From JBBRMQ01 sp038230775 (lineage in GTDB: Bacteria; Acidobacteriota; Thermoanaerobaculia; Gp7-AA8), in contig JBBRMQ010000143.1 in assembly GCA_038230775.1 (NCBI GenBank), forward strand, positions 1-10,897: a stretch of 10,897 nucleotides of DNA, in the 5' to 3' direction. The notes under the pieces were generated by a model that saw only the letters and a program-made list of their open reading frames with translations, was not told the origin of the DNA and did not search any database. The position numbers and the translations under genes are program-made. How positions within the stretch are numbered: the first letter of the stretch is position 1; the number at the start of each line of letters is the position of its first letter. Positions 5,672 through 10,897 of the stretch are shown here, piece by piece.

Positions 5672-5677
5672 ATTGTA
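5672..5677 (-). promoter_or_regulatory. -10 box for the YciI-like gene (leaderless)
   Basis: TACAAT on the minus strand is separated from ATG 5665 by 6 bases (GTGCGG). There is no Shine-Dalgarno. It shares a 40-base intergenic region with the divergent promoter of the PEP mutase-family gene. Confidence 0.5.
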
Positions 5678-5693
5678 GTGCGGCAAAAAATGG

Positions 5694-5699
5694 TACGTT
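5694..5699 (+). promoter_or_regulatory. -10 box for the PEP mutase-family gene (leaderless)
   Basis: TACGTT is followed by 6 bases and then ATG 5706, the same geometry as at 3757 and at 5677 on the other strand. The -35 region would overlap the divergent -10 box at 5672-5677. Confidence 0.4.
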
Positions 5700-5705
5700 C
5701 CTGCG

Positions 5706-6518
5706 ATGCCGCACACGCCGGATCGCATCGCCGCGTTTCGCCATCTGCATCAGTCGGGCTGCTTCGTGATCCCGAATCCGTGGGATGCCGGCAGTGCGCG
5801 CGTGCTCGAGCAACTCGGATTTCCGGCGCTGGCCACCACGAGCTCCGGCTTCGCCTGGTCCGTCGGCAAAGGCGATAACGACGTGACTCTCGACGAAGCA
5901 ATCGCACACTTCCGAGCCATCGCTGAAAGCGTCGCCATCCCGGTGAACGCGGATTTCGAAGGCGGCTTCGCGATCGAGCCGGATGCGGTCGCCGCAAACG
6001 TCGCGCGAGTCGCGGCCACGGGCGTCGCCGGTCTCTCGATCGAAGACTCCACGGCCGATCCCGCGAATCCTCTTCACGATTTCAATCTTTCGGTGCGGCG
6101 CATCGAAGCCGCACGTCGCGCGATCGACGCGAGCGGCACTGGCGTTCTCCTGACGGCGCGTTCCGAGGGATTCATCGTGGGCCGGCCGGATTTGAATGAG
6201 ACGATTCGAAGGCTCACCGCGTACGCCGCCGCCGGAGCCGATTGTCTTTACGCTCCGGGCATTCGCAGTCGCGACCAGATCGCTGCAGTCGTGCAAGCAG
6301 TCGCGCCGAAGCCCGTGAATGTCCTCGCCGGCAGCGACTTCACCACGGTCGCCGATCTCACCGCCCTCGGCGTGCGGCGAATCAGCGTCGGCAGCGCGCT
6401 TGCCCGCGCGGCGTGGACGGGCTTTCTCGACGCAGCAAGAGAAATCGCCCAGCGCGGAACGTTTACCGCCCTTGGTCGCGCCGTCCCGTTCGCCGACGTG
6501 AACGGATTATTCAAGTGA
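5706..6518 (+). CDS. Isocitrate lyase/PEP mutase-family protein
   Basis: The 270 aa protein is a full-length (beta/alpha)8-barrel of the isocitrate lyase/phosphoenolpyruvate mutase superfamily. Visible motifs are VIPNPWDAGSAR (21-32), ALATTSSGFAWSVGKGDND (41-59, the gating-loop region), VNADFEGGF (80-88, whose acidic residues match the Mg2+ site), GLSIEDS (109-115) and LLTARSEGF (148-156). The KKCGH motif of true isocitrate and methylisocitrate lyases is absent, so this belongs with the broad group of 2-oxo-acid C-C or C-P lyase-like enzymes whose substrates are mostly unknown. It may cleave or hydrolyse an oxaloacetate-like acid. Its stop overlaps a 23-codon ORF by one base. Confidence 0.85.
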   Translation: MPHTPDRIAAFRHLHQSGCFVIPNPWDAGSARVLEQLGFPALATTSSGFAWSVGKGDNDVTLDEAIAHFRAIAESVAIPVNADFEGGFAIEPDAVAANVARVAATGVAGLSIEDSTADPANPLHDFNLSVRRIEAARRAIDASGTGVLLTARSEGFIVGRPDLNETIRRLTAYAAAGADCLYAPGIRSRDQIAAVVQAVAPKPVNVLAGSDFTTVADLTALGVRRISVGSALARAAWTGFLDAAREIAQRGTFTALGRAVPFADVNGLFK

Positions 6519-6589
6519 TGATGCCGGAAACGCTCTCCGATCTCGCGGCGATGCCGGATCGGCTCGAGGCAGAGTTCCGCCTGCTCTGA
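6518..6589 (+). pseudogene. Short coupled ORF, possible truncated gene
   Basis: A 23-residue frame (MMPETLSDLAAMPDRLEAEFRLL) starts at ATG 6518, overlapping the preceding stop (TGATG), and ends 11 bases before a hairpin repeat. The start-stop overlap is typical of a translated partner gene, and the sequence is amphipathic-helix-like, as at the start of a longer protein. I read it as the stump of a gene cut off at the repeat. A genuine small peptide or chance frame cannot be excluded. Confidence 0.3.
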
Positions 6590-6600
6590 CAAATCCCGGC

Positions 6601-6718
6601 CCCCTCATCCGCCCTTCGGGCACTTTCTCCCCGCACGCGGGGGAGAAGGGCAACATAGAGTGGTGGCCCCTCGCCCCGCAACCCGGGGAGAGGGTGGCCG
6701 AAGGCCGGGTGAGAGGTT
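6601..6718. repeat. SPRVRGEG-type GC hairpin repeat, two modules
   Basis: Module A (6601-6654) carries CGCCCTTCGGGC-like sequence, then TTCTCCCCGC-AC-GCGGGGGAGAA with one extra G in the stem. It is nearly identical to the copy at 10846-10897. Module B (6665-6718) has CCTCGCCCCGCAACCCGGGGAGAGG and GGCCGAAGGCC. The block lies between the convergent plus gene ending 6518 and minus gene ending 6744, where it could end transcription from both sides; that role is inferred. Confidence 0.8.
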
Positions 6719-6743
6719 CTCGCACTTGCGAGAGAGCTTCCCT

Positions 6744-7502
6744 CTAATGCGACTTGCGCCGCAGCAAGACCGCGGCAAAGACAACATTCACCGCGAGGCC
6801 GAGGACTCCGACTTCCGGGCCTAACAGCCAGGTGTCGCGAATGCCGAGGGCACCAACTTTCGTTCCGTAGCCGAAGAGCGCGTACGCCACCGCGTTCCAG
6901 ACGCTGTGCGCGAACGCCGAAACGATGATCGATCCCGACCGTTGACGCAAGCAGCCCCAGATGATGCCGAGGAGAAGGGCGTTCGCGAGGAGGACGCCGG
7001 CCTGGCGCGCGGGAGGATTGAAGCCGGTGTCGAGGAAGACAGCGGAGATATGCCACGCCGCGAATGCGACGCTCGTCGTGAACAGAACCCTCGTTGCAGA
7101 CCAGCCGGCCAGATCGAGAGTTCCCCACAACCAGCCGCGGAAGAATCCCTCCTCGGTGAGAAGTGTGACGAGCGTCCCGACGAGCGAGTTCACCAGAATC
7201 TTTACGCCCACGTGCCGCCAGTCCGGATGGGCGAGATCGATCCGCATCGCGATGGCGGTCGCAATCAGAAGGCCGATGGCGATCGCGGGATGCAGAAGGG
7301 CAAGTCCGTAGCCGCCGGCCGTGCCTTTCGTGAGGCCCAGCGTCGTTCGGGGAACCCTGCTCAACAACCAGAAGACAACGACGATCGGGAGCAACGGCAG
7401 AGCGCTGAAAACCGAATAGCCCGTCGCGTCCATCGTCGTCGTGACGGCGATTGCGACAACGACACCGGCGATGGCGTAGCGAACCTTCGCGTTCATGGAC
7501 AT
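6744..7502 (-). CDS. CPBP-family intramembrane glutamic protease (Abi/CAAX-like)
   Basis: The protein is about 252 aa and polytopic. The three CPBP motifs are present (numbering from a GTG at 7505, one residue longer): EEGFFRG (118-124, the Glu-Glu pair and Arg), FAAWH (148-152) and SAFAHSVWN (196-204), which supplies His200 and Asn204. Hydrophobic segments at about 10-28, 34-49, 70-88, 101-117, 137-158, 170-187 and 226-247 fit the usual multi-helix bundle. The family includes eukaryotic CAAX prenyl proteases and bacterial proteins tied to bacteriocin immunity or protein processing in the inner membrane; the substrate here is unknown. Start choice is uncertain among GTG 7505, ATG 7502 and ATG 7496. 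A possible -10 TATTGT lies at 7538-7533 on the minus strand. Confidence 0.85.
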   Translation of the reverse strand: MSMNAKVRYAIAGVVVAIAVTTTMDATGYSVFSALPLLPIVVVFWLLSRVPRTTLGLTKGTAGGYGLALLHPAIAIGLLIATAIAMRIDLAHPDWRHVGVKILVNSLVGTLVTLLTEEGFFRGWLWGTLDLAGWSATRVLFTTSVAFAAWHISAVFLDTGFNPPARQAGVLLANALLLGIIWGCLRQRSGSIIVSAFAHSVWNAVAYALFGYGTKVGALGIRDTWLLGPEVGVLGLAVNVVFAAVLLRRKSH

Positions 7503-7630
7503 CACTACTACTCTCGGAAAGGGCGAGGGTTAACAATACGTCGTTCGATGAGTGCTTCTCTGGACTGTCGCCGCAATCCTCACCATCGCTCCGATCGTGT
7601 GTACCTGTTGCCGCCGCTGCTCGCCACGGA

Positions 7631-8125
7631 CTACCGGATCCATTCGATCGCATCGCCTGCGCCGATCTCTCCCTCCCGAACGACAGCGAGATAGAACCCG
7701 CTCCGTCGGGCGCGCAGGAATCGCTTGATCATGTCGTCGCGGCCGAACCGGATCGTGAGCTTGTAGCAGGGCGTCCGCGGCATCGTCACTTCGAATTCCG
7801 CGGACCCGATCGACACGCGATCGCCCTCCGCCACATCGGACTCCAGCAACCCCTCGGTCGTGAGGTTCTCGCCGAACGCACCCCACGGCAGCTCCTGATC
7901 CGGCAATTCGGCGCGCCAGTACGCGTAATGCTCTGATGGGTAGACGTAGACGGCTTTCGCAGGCCCGCCATGAACGGAGAGATCCGACTGCCGGTCGCCG
8001 TCGAGATTTGTTCGCCGTACCTGCACGCGCCCGCCGACCGGCGACTTCCAGATCGAAGTGCGGACGATGTTGCCACGCCACTCGACATCGCGCGGCAGGC
8101 CGACATTCACTGACAGAAGCCTCAT
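7631..8125 (-). CDS. YiiM-type MOSC domain protein
   Basis: The 164 aa protein is a stand-alone MOSC domain of the YiiM class. Motifs are DGDRQSDLSVHGGPAKAVYVYPSEHY (42-67), GAFGENLTTEGL (82-93) and the conserved cysteine Cys120 in MPRTPCYKLTIRFG. E. coli YiiM reduces N-hydroxylated purines such as 6-hydroxylaminopurine using the molybdenum cofactor. This protein lacks the C-terminal 3-alpha extension of full-length YiiM (about 220 aa), so it is a shorter variant. It belongs to a different MOSC subgroup from the gene at 536. I chose ATG 8125; an in-frame ATG at 8131 would add only two residues. It diverges from the glycosylase gene, with about 20 bases between starts. Confidence 0.85.
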   Translation of the reverse strand: MRLLSVNVGLPRDVEWRGNIVRTSIWKSPVGGRVQVRRTNLDGDRQSDLSVHGGPAKAVYVYPSEHYAYWRAELPDQELPWGAFGENLTTEGLLESDVAEGDRVSIGSAEFEVTMPRTPCYKLTIRFGRDDMIKRFLRARRSGFYLAVVREGEIGAGDAIEWIR

Positions 8126-8130
8126 GGGCA

Positions 8131-8136
8131 TACGAT
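8131..8136 (+). promoter_or_regulatory. Possible -10 box for the glycosylase gene
   Basis: TACGAT lies 9 bases before GTG 8146 and 3 bases before GTG 8140. No Shine-Dalgarno is visible before either start, so a leaderless or near-leaderless mRNA is likely. The box sits within 10 bases of the divergent MOSC start. Confidence 0.35.
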
Positions 8137-8145
8137 TCGGTGATC

Positions 8146-8829
8146 GTGACCACGATCGCTGCGATCGTCAACCAGCTTCGTGAAGTTTACGGTCCGTTTC
8201 GCGAACAGAAGGATCTGAAGCCCTTCGATCTCATCCTGCTGGAGAATGCGTCGTATCTCGTGGACGATGACCGTCGCTGGCGCGTCTTCGTTCAACTAAA
8301 GGATGCGATTGGAACGGCTCCCGACGTGATTCTGCACGCCGGGGCCGAAGCGGTGGCAGCGGCGATCGAGGGCGGCGGCATGAAGGCCGAGATGCGCGCG
8401 GACAAAGTCCTCGACTGCGCGCGCATCGCGAAGGAGATCGGCGTCGCGAAGTTGAACGCCGCCGTCAAGAGCGGCGATCCATCGGCGAAGCGCCTTCTCC
8501 GGCGATTTCCGGGAATTGGAGAGCCGTCGGCCGACAAGATCATGCTGCTGTGCGGCGGCGTGGCAAGCGTCGCGCCGGATTCCAACGCGCTGCGCGTACT
8601 CGCGCGCCTCGGATTCGTTGCCGAGGTGAAGAGTTACTCCGCGATGTATCGAGCGGCGGGCGAAGCCACGAAGTCCCTGACGATCGAGGATGCTCGCGCT
8701 GCGCATCACTTGCTCCGCAAGCACGGTCAGGAAGTGTGCAAGCGATCGGCGCCCCGCTGCGAGATCTGCGCGATCCGCGATTCTTGCGCGTGGTATTCGA
8801 GCTCGAAAAGGATGTCATTACGAGCGTAG
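8146..8829 (+). CDS. HhH-GPD iron-sulfur DNA glycosylase (endonuclease III-like)
   Basis: The 227 aa protein has the endonuclease III/MutY fold. The helix-hairpin-helix is RRFPGIGEPSADKI (119-132). The catalytic aspartate is Asp145 in APDSNALRVLARLGF. The four cysteines of the [4Fe-4S] loop are Cys198, 205, 208 and 214, giving the exact C-X6-C-X2-C-X5-C spacing of the family. The lysine that makes endonuclease III a bifunctional lyase (GxGRKTA) is replaced: here the motif reads GIGEPSA, with Pro127 at that place. A monofunctional base excision enzyme, as in MutY-like proteins, is expected; the lesion is unknown. I chose GTG 8146, with GTG 8140 two codons earlier as the alternative. The last five codons and the stop lie inside a hairpin repeat. 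It is convergent with parE. Confidence 0.82.
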   Translation: MTTIAAIVNQLREVYGPFREQKDLKPFDLILLENASYLVDDDRRWRVFVQLKDAIGTAPDVILHAGAEAVAAAIEGGGMKAEMRADKVLDCARIAKEIGVAKLNAAVKSGDPSAKRLLRRFPGIGEPSADKIMLLCGGVASVAPDSNALRVLARLGFVAEVKSYSAMYRAAGEATKSLTIEDARAAHHLLRKHGQEVCKRSAPRCEICAIRDSCAWYSSSKRMSLRA

Positions 8830-8909
8830 CGAGGAACAGGTGTGTGGCGGGCGGCACAGTGAGCTCCCCCACCCGCCCACACCGGTCCCTCGCTACGCTC
8901 GGGATGACA
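8813..8909. repeat. CHPERSEGP-type hairpin repeat, copy 3
   Basis: The left arm is TGTCATTACGAGCGTAGCGAGG and the right arm CCTCGCTACGCTCGGGATGACA, with an inner pairing of GGTGTGTGGCGGGCGG against CCGCCCACACCGG. It begins inside the 3' end of the glycosylase gene and stops 17 bases before the end of parE. Placed between convergent genes, it may terminate both; that is inferred from the structure. Confidence 0.85.
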
Positions 8910-8925
8910 GCGAACCACTCGGGTC

Positions 8926-10821
8926 CTACTCCAGGATCTCGGCCTTGTTCCCTTCCTCGGTCAGCCAGATCTTGCGGTCGCCGGCGCGGTTTTTCGCCAG
9001 GAGCATGTCGATCGTCGCGTCCGCGCCGTCGTTCGCCACGAGCGTGAGCTGCACCAGGCGGCGGGTATCGGGTGCCATGGTGGTCTCACGCAACTGGAGC
9101 GGGTTCATTTCGCCGAGGCCTTTGAAGCGCTGGATGTTGATCTTGCCGCGGATGCCTTCCGCCTCGATGCGATTCAACACGCCATCGCGTTCGTAGTCGT
9201 CGAGCGCGTAATAGACGTTCTTGCCGACGTCGATGCGATACAGCGGCGGCATTGCGACGTGAATGCGGCCGTCGAGCACGAGCGGGCGGAAGTGACGCAC
9301 GAAGAGCGCGCAGAGCAGCGTGGCGATGTGCGCGCCGTCGGAGTCCGCGTCGGCGAGGATGCAGACTTTGCCGTAGCGCAATCCCTTCACATCCTCGGAG
9401 CCCGGATCGACGCCTAATGCGACCGCGATGTCGTGCACTTCCTGCGACGACAACACCTGACTGGGATCGACCTCCCAGGTGTTCAGGATTTTTCCGCGCA
9501 GCGGCATGATGGCCTGGAACTCGCGATCGCGCGCCTGCTTCGCGGAGCCGCCGGCCGAATCCCCTTCGACCAGGAACAGCTCCGTGCGATTCAGATCGGT
9601 CGACGTGCAGTCGGCGAGTTTTCCAGGCAGCGCCGGCCCGCTCGTCAGTTTCTTGCGCTCCACTTTCTTACCCTGCTTGAGCCGGTTCATGGCCGAAGCG
9701 ATGGCGACCTGCGCGATGCGTTCGGCATCGGCGACGTTGTTGTTGAGCCAGATCGAGAAGGCGTCCTGCGTCACGCCGGAAACGAACGCCGCGGCGTCGC
9801 GCGACGAAAGACGATCTTTCGTCTGTCCGGTGAACTGCGGCTCGGTCATGCGGAGCGACAGAATGTAGCTGCATCTCCCCCACACATCCTCGGGCGTGAT
9901 CTTCACGCCGCGCGGAAGGAGATTGCGCAACTCGCAGAATTCGCGGATCGCTTCGGTCAGCCCGGTGCGGAATCCGTTGACGTGCGTTCCGCCCTGCGAC
10001 GTCGGAATCAGATTCACATAGCTCTCGCCGACGATTTCGTCATCTTCCGCCAGCCACACCACGGCCCAGTCCACTTCCTCGTTCGATCCCTTGAAGTGTC
10101 CAACGAACGGCTCGTCGGGAACGATCGGCGTTTCGGCGAGCTCAGAGAGGAGATACGCGCGCAGGCCATCTTCGTAAAACCATTCTTCGTTGTCGGCCTT
10201 GTCCGTCTCGTTGATGAATCGCATCCGCAGGCCGGGAGACAACACGGCCTTTGCGCGCATGCCGTGCTTGAGCCGCGGCACGTTGAACTTCACGGTGTCG
10301 AAGAATTTCTCATCGGGCCAGAAGCGAACCGTGGTGCCGGTGTTGCGTTTGCCGACTTCGCCGACGACTTTCAGCTCCGCTTTCTTGCGGCCGTCGGCGA
10401 ACCACATGAAGTATTCCTTGCCGTCGCGCCGCACCCAGACCTGCAGCTTCTTCGAGAGCGCATTGACGACCGAGACGCCGACGCCGTGCAGGCCGCCGGA
10501 GAAACGGTAGTTCTTGTCGCCGAACTTCGCGCCCGCGTGGAGTCGCGTGAGAATGACTTCGACGCCCGACACGCCTTCCTTCGCGTGCTTGTCGACGGGC
10601 ATGCCGCGCCCGTTGTCGGAGACGGAGACCGAGCCGTCGTCGTGCAGCGTCAATGTGATCTCGTCGCAATAACCGGCGATCGCTTCGTCGGCCGAGTTGT
10701 CGATCACCTCCTGCGCCAGATGGTTCGGACGCTCGGTGGTCGTGTACATCCCGGGCCGCTTGCGGACGGGCTCGAGACCGGTGAGAACTTCGATTGCCGA
10801 GGAATCGTAGGACTGGGTCAT
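8926..10821 (-). CDS. parE: DNA topoisomerase IV subunit B (ParE)
   Basis: The 631 aa protein is complete and matches E. coli ParE in length (630). The GHKL ATPase domain has the catalytic Glu38 and Asn42 in HLAQEVIDNSADEA, DNGRGMP (69-75) and GGLHGVGVSVVN (109-120). The transducer lysine is in QTKDRL (333-338). The TOPRIM domain has EGDSAGGSAKQARDREFQ (419-436), PLRGKILN (440-447) and DADSDGAHI (491-499), where the Glu and Asp residues bind Mg2+. The C-terminus QRFKGLGEMNPLQLRETTM is typical. RPNHL after the GMY motif favours ParE over GyrB. It pairs with ParC to decatenate chromosomes. An earlier in-frame start at 10896 would translate the upstream hairpin repeat, so ATG 10821 is preferred. 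A possible -10, TATCAT, lies at 10842-10837 (minus). Confidence 0.95.
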   Translation of the reverse strand: MTQSYDSSAIEVLTGLEPVRKRPGMYTTTERPNHLAQEVIDNSADEAIAGYCDEITLTLHDDGSVSVSDNGRGMPVDKHAKEGVSGVEVILTRLHAGAKFGDKNYRFSGGLHGVGVSVVNALSKKLQVWVRRDGKEYFMWFADGRKKAELKVVGEVGKRNTGTTVRFWPDEKFFDTVKFNVPRLKHGMRAKAVLSPGLRMRFINETDKADNEEWFYEDGLRAYLLSELAETPIVPDEPFVGHFKGSNEEVDWAVVWLAEDDEIVGESYVNLIPTSQGGTHVNGFRTGLTEAIREFCELRNLLPRGVKITPEDVWGRCSYILSLRMTEPQFTGQTKDRLSSRDAAAFVSGVTQDAFSIWLNNNVADAERIAQVAIASAMNRLKQGKKVERKKLTSGPALPGKLADCTSTDLNRTELFLVEGDSAGGSAKQARDREFQAIMPLRGKILNTWEVDPSQVLSSQEVHDIAVALGVDPGSEDVKGLRYGKVCILADADSDGAHIATLLCALFVRHFRPLVLDGRIHVAMPPLYRIDVGKNVYYALDDYERDGVLNRIEAEGIRGKINIQRFKGLGEMNPLQLRETTMAPDTRRLVQLTLVANDGADATIDMLLAKNRAGDRKIWLTEEGNKAEILE

Positions 10822-10836
10822 TTTTTCAGACGGGGG

Positions 10837-10842
10837 ATGATA
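10837..10842 (-). promoter_or_regulatory. Probable -10 box for parE
   Basis: TATCAT on the minus strand ends 15 bases before ATG 10821, giving a predicted leader of about 8 bases and no Shine-Dalgarno. Its -35 region falls inside the adjacent hairpin repeat. Confidence 0.35.
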
Positions 10843-10845
10843 CAG

Positions 10846-10897
10846 CCCCTCATCCGCCCTTCGGGCACCTTCTCCCCGCACGCGGGGAGAAGGCAAC
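10846..10897. repeat. SPRVRGEG-type GC hairpin repeat, second copy
   Basis: This copy matches 6601-6654 almost base for base and in the same orientation. It has a perfect 12-base stem, CCTTCTCCCCGC-AC-GCGGGGAGAAGG at 10868-10893, and runs to or past the window edge. It lies immediately upstream of parE, where it could hold the end of a neighbouring transcription unit. Confidence 0.8.

Noticed and set aside
5472..6296. Minus-strand frame of 274 codons opposite the PEP mutase-family gene
   Set aside because: No recognisable family; the opposite strand encodes a full enzyme with all expected motifs.
6744..7502. Abortive-infection (phage defence) gene
   Set aside because: CPBP proteins are sometimes labelled Abi, but the motifs only support a membrane protease; no defence neighbours are present.
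6511..7653. Long minus-strand frame (380 codons) overlapping the CPBP protease gene
   Set aside because: Different frame from the clear CPBP gene; its translation is Arg/Ser-rich without motifs and runs through the hairpin repeat.
7936..8145. N-terminal extension of the glycosylase frame
   Set aside because: It would run through the antisense MOSC gene and encodes Arg-rich sequence absent from the family; the GTG starts at 8140/8146 match the family N-terminus.

Overview
This is a GC-rich chromosomal window from a Gram-negative, probably soil- or sediment-type bacterium. Two families of GC-rich intergenic hairpin repeats are present: one reads as CHPERSEGP-like peptide and one as SPRVRGEG-like peptide when translated. 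Both are common in Acidobacteriota and in some Proteobacteria. Several genes have a -10 box only 6 bases before the start codon, which points to leaderless mRNAs. ParE is a complete, E. coli-length topoisomerase IV B subunit. I lean to Acidobacteriota or a deep proteobacterial lineage, but the sequence does not settle it.

Layout. Positions 1-535 have no convincing intact gene. They hold a short fragment of an IS110-type transposase and two GTTAGGCGG motifs resembling integron attC core ends. Positions 536-2333 are a probable three-gene operon: a MOSC protein with its N-terminal barrel, a SnoaL-like protein, and a RibD C-terminal/DHFR-fold reductase. Positions 2348-3548 are a second operon: an ArsR-type repressor with a clear palindromic operator inside its own promoter, then a VOC (glyoxalase-like) protein and a RidA-family protein. 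Next come a small three-helix membrane protein (3769-4128) and a fusion of a gamma-glutamylcyclotransferase-like (AIG2-type) domain with a DinB/thiol-transferase-like domain (4233-5099). A secreted YciI-like protein (minus) and a PEP mutase/isocitrate lyase-family enzyme (plus) diverge from a 40-base promoter region around 5666-5705. A CPBP membrane protease (minus) and a second, YiiM-type MOSC protein (minus) follow. After them comes an iron-sulfur HhH-GPD DNA glycosylase (plus) diverging from the MOSC gene, and finally parE (minus, complete).

How it fits together. Most products are small accessory enzymes of the detoxification, metabolite-repair and stress kind (RidA, VOC, GGCT-DinB, MOSC, DHFR-like, YciI-like), plus DNA repair and one housekeeping gene, parE. 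Hairpin repeats fill three gene ends and two flanks. In two cases they overlap or supply the stop codon of the preceding gene. First genes of transcription units tend to lack a Shine-Dalgarno and sit close to a -10 box, whereas genes inside operons (1776, 2713, 3153) carry good Shine-Dalgarno sequences. I see no CRISPR array, prophage, tRNA or rRNA, and no obvious defence system. The most unusual items are the GGCT-DinB fusion, the operator layout of the ArsR operon, the glycosylase lacking the usual catalytic lysine and ending inside a repeat, and the possible integron-like sites at the left end.
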